Source: Microbacterium sp. Root61 (GTDB lineage: Bacteria; Actinomycetota; Actinomycetes; Actinomycetales; Microbacteriaceae). Taken from it: a DNA stretch of 64,000 nt. Location of the stretch: contig NZ_LMGU01000001.1 of the NCBI RefSeq assembly GCF_001427525.1, forward strand, positions 1,831,788 to 1,895,787, written 5' to 3'. The position numbers were made by a program, and so were the translations under genes. Each line of letters opens with the position of its first letter. Position 1 is the first letter of the stretch. The notes beneath the pieces are model-generated. The model was given only the letters and a program-made list of their open reading frames with translations. It searched no databases and was not told the origin of the DNA. Below are positions 43,788-52,877 of this stretch, piece after piece.

Positions 43788-45064
43788 GCCACGGGCTCCA
43801 TGACTTCGAGCCCGCCGAGGTACGGCCGCAAGACCTCGGGGACGGTGACCGACCCGTCCGCGCGCTGGTGCGTCTCGAGCAGGGCGACGATCCACCGGGT
43901 GGTGGCGAGGGTGCCGTTGAGGGTCGCGACGAACGCGGTCTTCGACTTCTCGCCCGCCTCGACCTCGGGGCGGTACCGGATATCCAGGCGCCTCGCCTGG
44001 TACGTGGTGCAGTTGCTCGTGCTGGTCAGCTCGCGGTACGCGTCCTGCGTCGGCACCCACGCCTCGACGTCGTACTTGCGCGCCGCACTGGAGCCCAGGT
44101 CGCCTGCTGCGACGTCGATGACCCGGTAGGAGAGCCCGAGGTCCTGCAGCATCCCCTCCTGCATCGCGACGAGACGCAGATGCTCGGTCTCGGCGTCCTC
44201 CGGCGTGGTGTGCACGAACATCTCGAGCTTGTTGAACTGGTGGACGCGGATGATGCCGCGGGTGTCCTTGCCGTACGAACCGGCCTCGCGGCGATAGCAG
44301 GTCGACCATCCGGCGTACCGCTTCGCACCACGGTCGAGGTTGAGGATCTCCCCCATGTGGAAGCCGGCGAGCGGCACTTCACTCGTGCCGACGAGGTAGA
44401 GGTCGTCGGCTTCGAGGTGGTAGATCTCATCGGCGTGCTGCCCGAGGAATCCGGTGCCCTTCATGACCTCCGGCCGCACCAGCGTGGGAGGGATGAGGGG
44501 CGTGAAGCCCGCCTGGAGGGCACGGTCCAGCGCGAGCATCATGATCGCGATCTCGAGTCGCGCGCCGATGCCGGTGAGGAAGTAGAATCTGCTGCCCGAC
44601 ACCTTCGTGCCGCGCTCCATGTCGATCGCGCCGAGCAGCTCACCCAGTTCGAGGTGGTCGCGCGGGGTGAAGTCGAAGCTGGGTGTGCCGCCGTGCGTGC
44701 GCAGCGTGACGAAATTCTCCTCGCCGCCGGCCGGGACGCCGTCGATGACGATGTTCTCGATCCGGGCGAACGCCTCGTCTGCGGCAGCCTCCGCGGCGGT
44801 CACCGCGTGCTGGGCTTCCTTGACCTGGACGCTGAGCTCCTTGGCGGCAGCGACCAGCGCTGCCTTCTCCTCCTTGGGCGCCTGAGCGACGAGCTTTCCG
44901 TGCGCGTTCTGCGCCGCGCGGAGGTCTTCGAAGGCCGTGATCGCAGCGCGACGGGCGCGGTCAGCGGCGAGCGCCTCATCGACCGTGTCGGGCGAAGCGC
45001 CACGCGCCTCCTGCGAGCGCTTGACCAACTCGGACTGTTCACGGAGAAGCACGGGATCGATCAT
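43784..45064 (-). CDS. serS: Seryl-tRNA synthetase
   Basis: A 426-residue class II aminoacyl-tRNA synthetase. The N-terminal coiled-coil tRNA-binding arm spans about residues 30-100 (Ala/Glu/Lys-rich). Catalytic motifs follow: motif 2 [25 protein letters not shown] and motif 3 near [15 protein letters not shown], plus TSEVPLAG. It charges tRNA-Ser; two tRNA-Ser genes lie just downstream. Its ATG at 45064 is divergent from the lipid kinase gene 71 bases away. It is a single essential core gene. Confidence 0.97.
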   Translation of the reverse strand: MIDPVLLREQSELVKRSQEARGASPDTVDEALAADRARRAAITAFEDLRAAQNAHGKLVAQAPKEEKAALVAAAKELSVQVKEAQHAVTAAEAAADEAFARIENIVIDGVPAGGEENFVTLRTHGGTPSFDFTPRDHLELGELLGAIDMERGTKVSGSRFYFLTGIGARLEIAIMMLALDRALQAGFTPLIPPTLVRPEVMKGTGFLGQHADEIYHLEADDLYLVGTSEVPLAGFHMGEILNLDRGAKRYAGWSTCYRREAGSYGKDTRGIIRVHQFNKLEMFVHTTPEDAETEHLRLVAMQEGMLQDLGLSYRVIDVAAGDLGSSAARKYDVEAWVPTQDAYRELTSTSNCTTYQARRLDIRYRPEVEAGEKSKTAFVATLNGTLATTRWIVALLETHQRADGSVTVPEVLRPYLGGLEVMEPVA

Positions 45065-45135
45065 CCGTCAAGTCTAGCCAAGAGGTGCGGCACAGACCGG
45101 GCGAGGTCGCGGCATCCGCGGCCTAGAGTAAGTCC

Positions 45136-46140
45136 ATGACCGCCGCTCCCGCAGATTCCTCGCAGAGGCACGCGGCGCTCATCTACAACCCGATCAAGGT
45201 CGACCAGAAGAGCCTCCGCGCTTCCGTCACCCGACTGTCGGCGAATGCCGGCTGGGGAAAGCCGCTGTTCTTCGAGACCACGGTCGAGGACCTCGGCGCC
45301 GGGGTCGCCCGTGAGGCGTTGGCGCAGAAGGCGGATGCCGTGCTCGTCGCCGGCGGAGACGGCACTGTGCGCGCCGTGTCCGAGGCCCTGTGCGGCAGCG
45401 GTGTGCCGATGACGATCGTGCCCAGCGGCACGGGCAACCTCCTGGCCCGCAACCTGCTTCTCCCGTTGACCGATGCCGAAGCGATGATCCGCGCCACGTT
45501 CGACGGCGACACGCTGCCCCTGGATGTCGGCTTCGCCGCGCTCAAGCGCGAAGACGGCTCGACCGAGGAGCACGCCTTCGTCGTGATGGGCGGCATGGGG
45601 CTGGACGCCGCGATGATCGCCAACACGAGCGGCGACCTGAAGAAGCGGGTCGGATGGATCGCCTACGTCGACGGTGCCGCGCGGTCGCTTGCCGGCGCGA
45701 AGCCGTTCCGCATCATGTACCAGATCCCCGGGCGTCGTCTGCACTCCGCGCGAGTGCAGAGCATCCTCATCGCCAATTGCGGATCGCTCCCGGCCGGACT
45801 GGAACTCATCCCCGATGCGTCGGTCTCGGACGGCCAGCTCGATATCGTCATCTTCCAGCCGAAGAACGCACTCGGCTGGATCCTGGTGTGGCGACGGGTC
45901 GCGTGGGACAACAGCTTTCTGCGCCGCTTCCGCGCGGGTCGTCGCGTGCTCGCTCTGCGCACCAAGGACAACTCGGTGCTCTACTCGCTCGGCACCGGGA
46001 TCGAGGTGGCGACCTCGGCACCGCAGCCCGTGCAGCTGGACGGCGACGAGTTCGGTCTGGCCGTCAAGATGGACTGCCGCGTCGAGGCGGGCGGCCTGCT
46101 CGCGGTCGTCCCGCACGGACACGACACCTCGACCCTCTGA
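45136..46140 (+). CDS. Diacylglycerol-kinase-family lipid kinase
   Basis: A 334-residue DAGK_cat-family kinase. The nucleotide-binding loop GGDGTVR begins at residue 73 and PSGTGNLLARNL follows; these are signatures shared with DgkB and YegS. It phosphorylates diacylglycerol or a related lipid. The C-terminal domain holds an LDGDEFG segment that is conserved in the family. It is divergent from serS and convergent with the maltose-type permease gene ten bases away. Substrate is inferred from the family. Confidence 0.9.
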   Translation: MTAAPADSSQRHAALIYNPIKVDQKSLRASVTRLSANAGWGKPLFFETTVEDLGAGVAREALAQKADAVLVAGGDGTVRAVSEALCGSGVPMTIVPSGTGNLLARNLLLPLTDAEAMIRATFDGDTLPLDVGFAALKREDGSTEEHAFVVMGGMGLDAAMIANTSGDLKKRVGWIAYVDGAARSLAGAKPFRIMYQIPGRRLHSARVQSILIANCGSLPAGLELIPDASVSDGQLDIVIFQPKNALGWILVWRRVAWDNSFLRRFRAGRRVLALRTKDNSVLYSLGTGIEVATSAPQPVQLDGDEFGLAVKMDCRVEAGGLLAVVPHGHDTSTL

Positions 46141-46149
46141 CCCGGCGAC

Positions 46150-47118
46150 TCAGCCTTTGACCGCCCCGCCGAGTCCGGCGGAGCGCAGGAACACGCCCTG
46201 GAAGACCAGGAACATGGCGATCGGGATGAGCGTCGAGATCGCCAGGGCCGCCAGGAACACGTCGAGCTCGGTCTGCGACTGCACCGCGGGGAGCCGCACC
46301 GACAGCGGTTGGACAGCCGGGTCGGGCAGCACCAGCATCGGCCACAGGTAGTCCTTCCAGGCGGCGATGATCGCGAACACCGACACGACCCCGAGGATGG
46401 GCTTGGACATCGGCAGCACGATCGACCAGAACAGCCGGAAGGGCCCCGCGCCGTCCGTCTTGGCCGCCTCGAAGATCTCCCGCGGCAGATTGTCGAAGAA
46501 CCGTTTCACGAGCAGGATGTTGAACGCGTTCGCGCCCATCGGGAGCCAGACCGCGAGGTAGTTGTTGAGCAGGCTGACATCACCGAGCAGCGGCGGGTTG
46601 ACGATCGTCAGGTAGAGCGGCACCAGCAGGACGATTCCCGGGATGAACAGCGTCGCCAGTACCAGCGCGTTCAGGATGGGCGCGTACTTCGGACGCAGCA
46701 CCGACAGCGCGTAGCCGGCGGTCGTGGCGACGAACAGCTGGGTGAACCATGCTCCGGCCGCGATCACGATCGTGTTGAAGAAGAACTGGTCGATGTGGAT
46801 GTCGTTCCACGCCGTCGACAGATTCGCCCAGTCGATGCCGTTCGGCCACAGCGCGAACGGCTGAGAAAGCGTGTCCTGGGTCGGCGTCACGGCGGACTTC
46901 GCGAGCCACAGCACCGGACCGAGCCCGGCCACGACGAGGGTCACCCAGAGGAAGACATGGGTCAGCGTCATCCCGATCCGCGTGCCGCTACGCCCCCGCT
47001 CGGAGTCGGAGACGATCGAGCGCTCCGCCAGATCGTCGATCGAGTCGCGCTTCGAGCGTCGGGATAGGAATCCGCGCAGGCCTTCCTTGCGCTGCGCCTG
47101 CGTGATCGACGTGGTCAT
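46150..47118 (-). CDS. Carbohydrate ABC transporter permease (MalG type)
   Basis: A 322-residue permease with about six membrane segments and an EAA loop EAAKTDGAGPFRLFWSIVLPMSKP. The N-terminal 50 residues are a charged cytoplasmic extension, longer than in E. coli MalG. Start ATG 47118 overlaps the MalF-type gene stop (ATGA). With the preceding permease it forms the channel of a CUT1-type sugar importer. No dedicated ATPase gene is present here, so a shared MsiK-type ATPase encoded elsewhere probably powers it. Confidence 0.92.
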   Translation of the reverse strand: MTTSITQAQRKEGLRGFLSRRSKRDSIDDLAERSIVSDSERGRSGTRIGMTLTHVFLWVTLVVAGLGPVLWLAKSAVTPTQDTLSQPFALWPNGIDWANLSTAWNDIHIDQFFFNTIVIAAGAWFTQLFVATTAGYALSVLRPKYAPILNALVLATLFIPGIVLLVPLYLTIVNPPLLGDVSLLNNYLAVWLPMGANAFNILLVKRFFDNLPREIFEAAKTDGAGPFRLFWSIVLPMSKPILGVVSVFAIIAAWKDYLWPMLVLPDPAVQPLSVRLPAVQSQTELDVFLAALAISTLIPIAMFLVFQGVFLRSAGLGGAVKG

Positions 47119-48092
47119 TGCGTGCTCCAGCGGTTGGTGAGCCGGAAGTACAGCCAGGACAGGATCGCGAGCGCGATGGCGAGCAGCACGGACACGGCGG
47201 TCGCCTCGCCGTAGTCGCCACCGAGGCTGTTGCGGAACGCCTTGTCGTAGATGTACAGCAGGATCGTCTTGGTCGCTCCGGCCGGCCCGCCCCCGGTGAA
47301 CAGGAACGGCTCGAGGAAAACCTGCGCGGTCGCGATGACCTGCAGGATCACCATGATGAACAGGATGCCGCGCAGCTGCGGCAGCGTCACATGCCACACC
47401 TTGCGCCAGATGCCGGCGCCGTCCACCTCGGCGGCGTCGTACAGCTCCGGCGGCACGGACAGCAGGGCGGCCAGGTAGATGATGATGCTGCCACCGGCGG
47501 CCGCCCACGTGGCCTCGAGTACGAGCGACGGCATGGCCTGGACGGTGCTGCTCAGCCACGGCTGGGGCGGGATGCCGAACCAGGCGAGCACGGTGTTGAA
47601 GACGCCGTTGGGGTCGGCGCTGTAGAAGACCTTCCACAGCAGGACGGCCACGACCGGTGGGATCACGACCGGAAGGTATGCGAGCGCGGAGTAGAGGCCC
47701 TTGCCGCGCTTGACCTCGCTCATGAGCACGGCCATGAACAGGGGCAGCGGGAAGCCGAGCAGCAGGGCGAGTACGGCGAAGTACAGGGTGTTCAGCACCG
47801 CGCGCCCGAGCTCGGGGTCGGTGAGGACGGTGACGTAGTTGTCGAACCCGACGAATTCGGAGACGATCAGGTTCGTCTTCTGCAGGCTCATCACCACCGA
47901 CTGCACGATCGGCGACCAGCTGAAGAAGATGAAGACGAACAGCATCGGCAGCAGGAATACGAGGTTCCAGAGCCCTCCGCCGCGGTACCAGGTGAGGGGG
48001 TTGTGCTTCGATCTGCTGCGCCTCGGCACGTGGGCGGGCGGCGGTGCCGCAGCGCCCTCGGGCTGCGCTGCACGCTCCTGAGTCATGGTCAT
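47115..48092 (-). CDS. Carbohydrate ABC transporter permease (MalF type)
   Basis: A 325-residue permease of the CUT1 family with about six membrane segments and an EAA loop (YDAAEVDGAGIWRKVWHVTLPQLR). ATG 48092 is preferred because AAGAGG sits six bases upstream; neighbouring ATGs at 48095 and 48086 are also in frame. It follows the binding-protein gene after a gap holding a 19-bp hairpin (48113-48167), which may reduce its expression relative to the binding protein. Confidence 0.92.
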   Translation of the reverse strand: MTMTQERAAQPEGAAAPPPAHVPRRSRSKHNPLTWYRGGGLWNLVFLLPMLFVFIFFSWSPIVQSVVMSLQKTNLIVSEFVGFDNYVTVLTDPELGRAVLNTLYFAVLALLLGFPLPLFMAVLMSEVKRGKGLYSALAYLPVVIPPVVAVLLWKVFYSADPNGVFNTVLAWFGIPPQPWLSSTVQAMPSLVLEATWAAAGGSIIIYLAALLSVPPELYDAAEVDGAGIWRKVWHVTLPQLRGILFIMVILQVIATAQVFLEPFLFTGGGPAGATKTILLYIYDKAFRNSLGGDYGEATAVSVLLAIALAILSWLYFRLTNRWSTQ

Positions 48093-48112
48093 CATCGGCC
48101 TCTTCGGGATCC

Positions 48113-48167
48113 CACTTGCCCTGTATGTACGGTACCCACGGGTTGCGGCGTACATACAGGGCAAGTG
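48113..48167 (-). promoter_or_regulatory. Intercistronic hairpin between binding protein and MalF-type permease
   Basis: A perfect 19-bp inverted repeat, CACTTGCCCTGTATGTACG with its complement, has a 17-base loop that itself can pair (ACCC/GGGT). It lies 62 bases after the binding-protein stop (counted on the minus strand) and ends 21 bases before the MalF-type ATG. No T-run follows. It is placed like the mRNA-stabilising element between malE and malF in enterobacteria. Confidence 0.7.
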
Positions 48168-48229
48168 AACGGGCTGGGACGGATGCGAGGGGATGCCGCG
48201 GCCAGGGGTGGGGCCGCGGCATCCGTGCG

Positions 48230-49597
48230 TCAGTCGTCGAGCTTCGCCTGGGCGTCGGTCTGCGCCTGGGCGAGCAACGCGTCGATGTCGGCGTTCTGAT
48301 CGGTCAGGACGGACTGCACCACGTTGTCCAGGAGGGCGTAGATGTCCTGCGTGGACTTCTTCGCCTCGCCGACGGGCGTCTGCTCCCAGATGCCGTCGAT
48401 GAATCCGGTCATCTGATCGCGCGGCACGTTGATGTACGGCTCGATCCAGGTGAGGGACTCCTCGTACAGCTCGCGGCTGAGCACCGGCAGCAGCGGGGTG
48501 CCGACGGCCTGGCCGGACTCGCTGAGCGTCTTCGCGTCCAGCACCGCGGCATCCTTGTCCAGCAGCTTCTGCATGTAGTACCAGTCGATCCAGGTGACGG
48601 CCGCGGCCTTGGTCGCATCATCGACGGTCGGGCTGATCACGGCGATGTCGCCGCCGCCGAGGGTGCCCGGCTCGGGTCCGTCGGTCGGGATCACGGTCAT
48701 GCCGTACATGTCGGGGCTCAGCCCGAAGTCACGCACGAGCGCGGTGTAGATGTCCGACCCCGTCGTGTACATGCCGATGTTGCCGGCCGCGAACTCCTGG
48801 TTGATCGTGCCCCAGTCGAGGTCGACCTTCGAGCCGAAGGAGTTGTCCTCCCACTTCAGGTCGTGCAGGAACTGCAGCGTCTCCTTGGTGCCCTCGTTGT
48901 CGATCGTCGAGGTGGCCGAGCCGTCCTGGTTGTCGGTCTGGGTGCGGTAGCCGCGTGCGACGGTCTGCGCGGTCAGCTGCCACCCGCCGGTGTTGTTGAT
49001 CGCCATCTGCGAGTAGCCGGCCTTGCCGGTCTTGTCTGTGATGATCTTCGCGTACTCGCGCACTTCGTCCCACGTGGTCGGCGGCTGGTCGGGGTCCAGG
49101 CCCGCCTGCTCGAACAGGTCGCGGTTGTAGTGCAGCCCCATCGCGTAGGCCTGGCGCGGGAAGCCGAAGATGTGGCCCTCGCCGTCGGTGACGCCGTCGA
49201 GGATGATCGGGTTGAAGCTGTCCGTGTAGCCCAGCTCCTCCATCTCGGCGGTGACATCCATCAGCTGCCCGTTCTCGAGCAGCGTCTTGGAGTCGGTGAA
49301 CGGCACGGTGAACACGTCGGGCAGGCTGCCGCCGGCCAGCTGCACGGCGAAGGTCGGGCCCTCCCATTCGTACTCGACACCGATGATGTCGATGTTGGGG
49401 TTTTCCTTCTCGAACTGCTTCTCCTGAGCCGCGAATGCCTCGTAGGCGGCAGCGTCCGCGCCCGGGGGGAACGTCGCGACGCGCAATTCGACCTTCGAAT
49501 CGTCGGAGTCGCCTCCCCCGGCCGAACAGCCGACGAGTGCGCCGAGCGTCGCCACCGTGGCGACACCGGCGAGCAGGACTCTTGCTGGTGACTTCAT
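48230..49597 (-). CDS. Carbohydrate ABC transporter solute-binding lipoprotein
   Basis: A 455-residue family 1 (SBP_bac_1) binding protein. The signal peptide ends in lipobox LVGC with Cys24, then a Gly/Ser/Asp-rich linker. ATTFAVQ-type features include LPDVFTVPFTDSKTLLENGQL and FPRQAYAMGLHYNRDLFEQAG. The ATG 49597 has AAAGGA six bases upstream. It follows the alpha-glucosidase gene by eleven bases, so it is co-transcribed with it. The likely ligand is an alpha-glucoside such as maltose, isomaltose or trehalose, judged from the neighbouring GH13 enzyme. Confidence 0.92.
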   Translation of the reverse strand: MKSPARVLLAGVATVATLGALVGCSAGGGDSDDSKVELRVATFPPGADAAAYEAFAAQEKQFEKENPNIDIIGVEYEWEGPTFAVQLAGGSLPDVFTVPFTDSKTLLENGQLMDVTAEMEELGYTDSFNPIILDGVTDGEGHIFGFPRQAYAMGLHYNRDLFEQAGLDPDQPPTTWDEVREYAKIITDKTGKAGYSQMAINNTGGWQLTAQTVARGYRTQTDNQDGSATSTIDNEGTKETLQFLHDLKWEDNSFGSKVDLDWGTINQEFAAGNIGMYTTGSDIYTALVRDFGLSPDMYGMTVIPTDGPEPGTLGGGDIAVISPTVDDATKAAAVTWIDWYYMQKLLDKDAAVLDAKTLSESGQAVGTPLLPVLSRELYEESLTWIEPYINVPRDQMTGFIDGIWEQTPVGEAKKSTQDIYALLDNVVQSVLTDQNADIDALLAQAQTDAQAKLDD

Positions 49598-49608
49598 CGT
49601 CATTCCTT

Positions 49609-51399
49609 TCATTGCGGACGCGCGTCGGCCTCGCGACGCCCCGTCCCGGGGGTGAGGGTGGTGTTCGGGATCGTGTCGGGAAGGCGCAGCCAAGCGGCCG
49701 AGTTGCCGGGGAGGGCATCTCCATCGAGGGGTGCGCTGGAGAGCAGGACCGTCGCGCCCGACCTCAGCGGCGGCAACGTCACGGGGTCCTCGCTCGTGTT
49801 GACGACGCAGGCGAAGCCGTCGCCGCGGCGGAAGGCGAGCACCTCGGCGGAGCCGGTCGCGTCGTCCCACCAGACCAGCGGTGCCTGCGCCAGCTCGACC
49901 AGCTCGCGGCGCAGCCGCAATGCCGCACGGTAAAGGTTCAGCGTCGAATTCGGATCGGCGTCCTGCGCTTCGACGGTGAGGCGCCGCCAGGAGGCCGGCT
50001 GCGGCAACCAGGGCTCGACCTCTCCGGGGCTGAATCCGAACGGCGGCGCCTCCCCCGTCCACGGCAGCGGCACGCGGCATCCGTCTCGTCCGGGATCCAC
50101 ACCCCCGGACCGGTAGTGCATCGGGTCCTGGATGAGTTCGCGCGGCAGATCCTCGACCTCGGGGAGGCCGAGTTCGTCGCCCTGGTAGATGTACAGGCTC
50201 CCCGGCAGCGCCGCCACCAGCAGCGCCGCGGCACGAGCGCGATCGTGTCCCAGGTCCGGATCGGTGGGCACGCCGAAGCGCTTCTTGAGGAACGCGAAGG
50301 CGGAATCCTCGCGGCCGTAGCGCGTCACCGGACGGGTCACATCGTGGTTGCTCAGCACCCACGTGCTCGGGGCGCCGACGGGTGCGTGCGCGGCGAGCGT
50401 CCCCTCGATGGAGTCGCGGAAGGATGCCGCACCCCAGGGCCGCGCGAGGAAGTCGAAGTTGAACGCGGTGTGCATCTCGTCCGGGCGGAGGTAGTTCGTG
50501 AAGCGCACGATATCGGGCACCCACACCTCGCCGACCAGCACGCGGGTGCCCGGGTACGAGTCGGCGATGGCGCGCCAGGATCGGTACACCTCATGGAGTT
50601 CGTCGCGGTCTTCGGTGGGGTGCGCGCCGGGGCCCTGCTTCTCGCCGACCTCGGGAAGCTCGGCGTCCTTGATCAGCAGGGCCGCGGAGTCGATGCGCAC
50701 GCCGGCGACGCCGCGGTCGAACCAGAACTTCAGGATGTCCTCGTGCTCGCGACGCACGTCGGGGTGATTCCAGTTGAGATCGGGCTGCTCCGGAGTGAAG
50801 AGGTGCAGGTACCACTCGCCCGGCGAGCCGTCGGGGTTCGTGGTGCGCGTCCAGGTGTCGCCCTGGAAGTTCGACACCCAGTTCGTCGGCATCTCGTCGC
50901 CGTTCGCGCCCTTCCCGGGATGGAACCAGAACCGCTCGCGTTCGGGACTGCCGGGGCCGGCTGTCAGCGCCTCCTGGAACCAGGGATGCTGGTCGCTGAT
51001 GTGGTTCGGAACCACGTCGATGATCGTGCGGATGCCGAGGGCCAGGGCCTCCTGGATGAACGCCTCCGCCTCGGTCAGCGTGCCGAACCGCGGATCGATG
51101 TCGCGGTAATCGGCGACGTCGTAGCCTCCGTCGGCGAGCGGGCTCGGGTACCACGGAGTGAACCAGATCGCGTCGACGCCGAGGGACTTCAGATAGCCGA
51201 GGCGCTGACGAACCCCTGCGAGGTCACCGGTGCCGTCACCGTTTCCGTCGGCGAAGCTGCGCACGTAGAGCTGGTAGATCACCGCGGTGCGCCACCACGC
51301 CGGGTCGGCGACCGACGGCGCGAGCACCGGTGTCACGGAGGCCCGCCCTACGGGATCCTCTGCCGCCTGGCCTTCTCTGGTGAGGACGTCACTGTCCAC
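49609..51399 (-). CDS. GH13 alpha-glucosidase (oligo-1,6-glucosidase-like)
   Basis: A 596-residue glycoside hydrolase of family 13. Conserved regions: DVVPNH (128-133), GVRIDSA with nucleophile Asp237, LVGEVW with acid/base Glu291 and SNHD with Asp353. The N-terminal IYQLYVRSFADGNGDGTGDLAG gives the oligosaccharide alpha-glucosidase plan. There is no signal peptide, so it hydrolyses imported oligosaccharides in the cytoplasm. It starts at GTG 51399 with GAGGAG upstream. It heads the transporter operon and a LacI-type operator half-site lies in its promoter. Linkage preference (alpha-1,4 or alpha-1,6) is uncertain. Confidence 0.92.
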   Translation of the reverse strand: MDSDVLTREGQAAEDPVGRASVTPVLAPSVADPAWWRTAVIYQLYVRSFADGNGDGTGDLAGVRQRLGYLKSLGVDAIWFTPWYPSPLADGGYDVADYRDIDPRFGTLTEAEAFIQEALALGIRTIIDVVPNHISDQHPWFQEALTAGPGSPERERFWFHPGKGANGDEMPTNWVSNFQGDTWTRTTNPDGSPGEWYLHLFTPEQPDLNWNHPDVRREHEDILKFWFDRGVAGVRIDSAALLIKDAELPEVGEKQGPGAHPTEDRDELHEVYRSWRAIADSYPGTRVLVGEVWVPDIVRFTNYLRPDEMHTAFNFDFLARPWGAASFRDSIEGTLAAHAPVGAPSTWVLSNHDVTRPVTRYGREDSAFAFLKKRFGVPTDPDLGHDRARAAALLVAALPGSLYIYQGDELGLPEVEDLPRELIQDPMHYRSGGVDPGRDGCRVPLPWTGEAPPFGFSPGEVEPWLPQPASWRRLTVEAQDADPNSTLNLYRAALRLRRELVELAQAPLVWWDDATGSAEVLAFRRGDGFACVVNTSEDPVTLPPLRSGATVLLSSAPLDGDALPGNSAAWLRLPDTIPNTTLTPGTGRREADARPQ

Positions 51400-51433
51400 G
51401 GAACTCCTCGTCGTCGGGGTGTGGAGCCAATGT

Positions 51434-51460
51434 AACTTTTCCGACGAAAGTTCGCAAGTA
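51434..51460 (-). promoter_or_regulatory. Promoter/operator of the alpha-glucosidase transport operon
   Basis: On the minus strand a TTGCGA (complement of 51452-51457) and a TACATT (complement of 51429-51434) are 17 bases apart and could be -35 and -10. The TCGCAAGT at 51452-51459 equals one arm of the palindrome before the lacI gene, and an imperfect AACTTT/AAAGTT inverted repeat (51434-51452) adjoins it. This suggests repression by the adjacent LacI-family protein. Confidence 0.55.
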
Positions 51461-51567
51461 CTGAACTACTAATAGCAAGATCGCGATTTCGTAACGGTCG
51501 CGCCCCGCCTCCCGATGATTCGCGGCGCGCCGAACAGCGCGGTCTCACGACCGACGGCCAGCGCGGC

Positions 51568-52575
51568 TCAGGAGGCGATCGGCCCCGTGGAGGCCCGCAG
51601 GACCAGCTCGGGCTCGAAGAGCAGCTCGTCGCCCGCCTCGGTCGTTCCCGAGATCTGCGACAGGAGCAGCTCGATGACGGTACGGCCCATCGACTCGATC
51701 GGCTGTCGCACCGTGGTCAGCGGAGGCTCGGTGCAGCTCATCAGCGCGGAGTCGTCGAACCCGACGACGCTCACATCGGCCGGCACGCGCAGACCGCCGC
51801 GACGCGCCGCGCGGACGGCGCCCAACGCGAGCGGGTCGCTGGCGCACACGATCGCGGTCGCACCGTTCGCGTAGAGACGGGTTGCCCCGGCCTGCCCCGA
51901 CTCCAACGAGTAGAGGCCGCGCACGATCAGAGAGTCGTCGAGGGGAGAGCCCAGCCGGTCCAGCACCCGGCGAGCGGCCGCCAGCTTGCGCTGCGAGGGG
52001 ATGTGATCGTGCGGGCCCATGAGCATGCCGATGCGTCGATGCCCGAGCTGATGCAGGTGGAGGATCGCCTGCTCGGCGGCAGCCGCGTCATCCGTGGAGA
52101 CGGTCGCGAACGCGAGCTCGGGGATCCGCGCGTTCACGAGGACCGTGGGCAGATTGACCTGGCGCAGCCGTTCGTAGTGTTCGTGCGCGGCGTCCGCCTG
52201 GCTGTAGTTCCCCCCGAGGAAGATGACACCCGAGACCTGCTGCTGCAGGAGGAGATCCACGTAGTCGGACTCGGTGATGCCACCGGCGTTCTGCGTGCAG
52301 AGCAGCGGCGTGTAGCCGTTCTGGGCCAATCCACCCCCGATGATCTCGGCGAGCGCCGGGAAGATCGGGTTCTGCAGTTCGGGGAGCACGAGCCCCACCA
52401 GACGGGCGCGCTCACCACGGAGCTTGGTCGGTCGCTCATAGCCGAGCACATCCAGGGCTGTGAGCACCGCCTGACGCGTGGCATCCGAGACACCGGCCTT
52501 GTCGTTGAGCACACGACTGACGGTCGCTTCGCTCACTCCGACCTTGCGGGCCACTTCTGCGAGGCGCTTGGACAT
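51568..52575 (-). CDS. LacI-family transcriptional regulator
   Basis: A 335-residue repressor. The N-terminal helix-turn-helix is KRLAEVARKVGVSEATVSRVLNDKAGVS, followed by the hinge and a sugar-binding core (LVGLVLPELQNPIFPALAEII onwards). Upstream in-frame codons before ATG 52575 do not look coding. It lies directly before the alpha-glucosidase transporter operon on the same strand, with 168 bases between. A perfect palindrome precedes its own start, so autoregulation and repression of the sugar operon are likely, relieved by an alpha-glucoside. Confidence 0.92.
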   Translation of the reverse strand: MSKRLAEVARKVGVSEATVSRVLNDKAGVSDATRQAVLTALDVLGYERPTKLRGERARLVGLVLPELQNPIFPALAEIIGGGLAQNGYTPLLCTQNAGGITESDYVDLLLQQQVSGVIFLGGNYSQADAAHEHYERLRQVNLPTVLVNARIPELAFATVSTDDAAAAEQAILHLHQLGHRRIGMLMGPHDHIPSQRKLAAARRVLDRLGSPLDDSLIVRGLYSLESGQAGATRLYANGATAIVCASDPLALGAVRAARRGGLRVPADVSVVGFDDSALMSCTEPPLTTVRQPIESMGRTVIELLLSQISGTTEAGDELLFEPELVLRASTGPIAS

Positions 52576-52593
52576 GACGTCAGTGTACGCAAG

Positions 52594-52615
52594 AACTTGC
52601 GAAATCTCGCAAGTT
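52594..52615. promoter_or_regulatory. LacI operator candidate (autoregulatory)
   Basis: A perfect inverted repeat AACTTGCGA-N4-TCGCAAGTT lies 19 bases upstream of the lacI ATG. Length and symmetry match LacI-family operators, and one arm recurs in the alpha-glucosidase promoter. The rest of the 302-base gap to the next gene (52576-52877) shows no gene; near 52802-52811 is a small ACACATGTGT palindrome of unknown meaning. Confidence 0.75.
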
Positions 52616-52877
52616 GTTCGCAGCCATCGACGCTTGAAAGCGGGAGGGACGCCGCGCACGCCGCAAGCAGCAATGCCTTCCCCCAGTGCGACTGCTGCCT
52701 CGTCGACGCCCCACACGCGCGCACGCGTTCTGCGCGGCATCCCCCATCCCGCTCCCGGATCCGCCTTGCGGGCACATCCCTTCGCAACGCTAATGTCCCC
52801 CACACATGTGTGAAATGGACTTGAGTCCCCTGTCGGCCGACGGAATATCGCACGGCCGGTCACGCTTGTCACTGAGG

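Noticed and set aside
49435..51435. Plus-strand 666-codon frame opposite the GH13 gene
   Set aside because: Antisense shadow; the GH13 catalytic motifs are on the minus strand.
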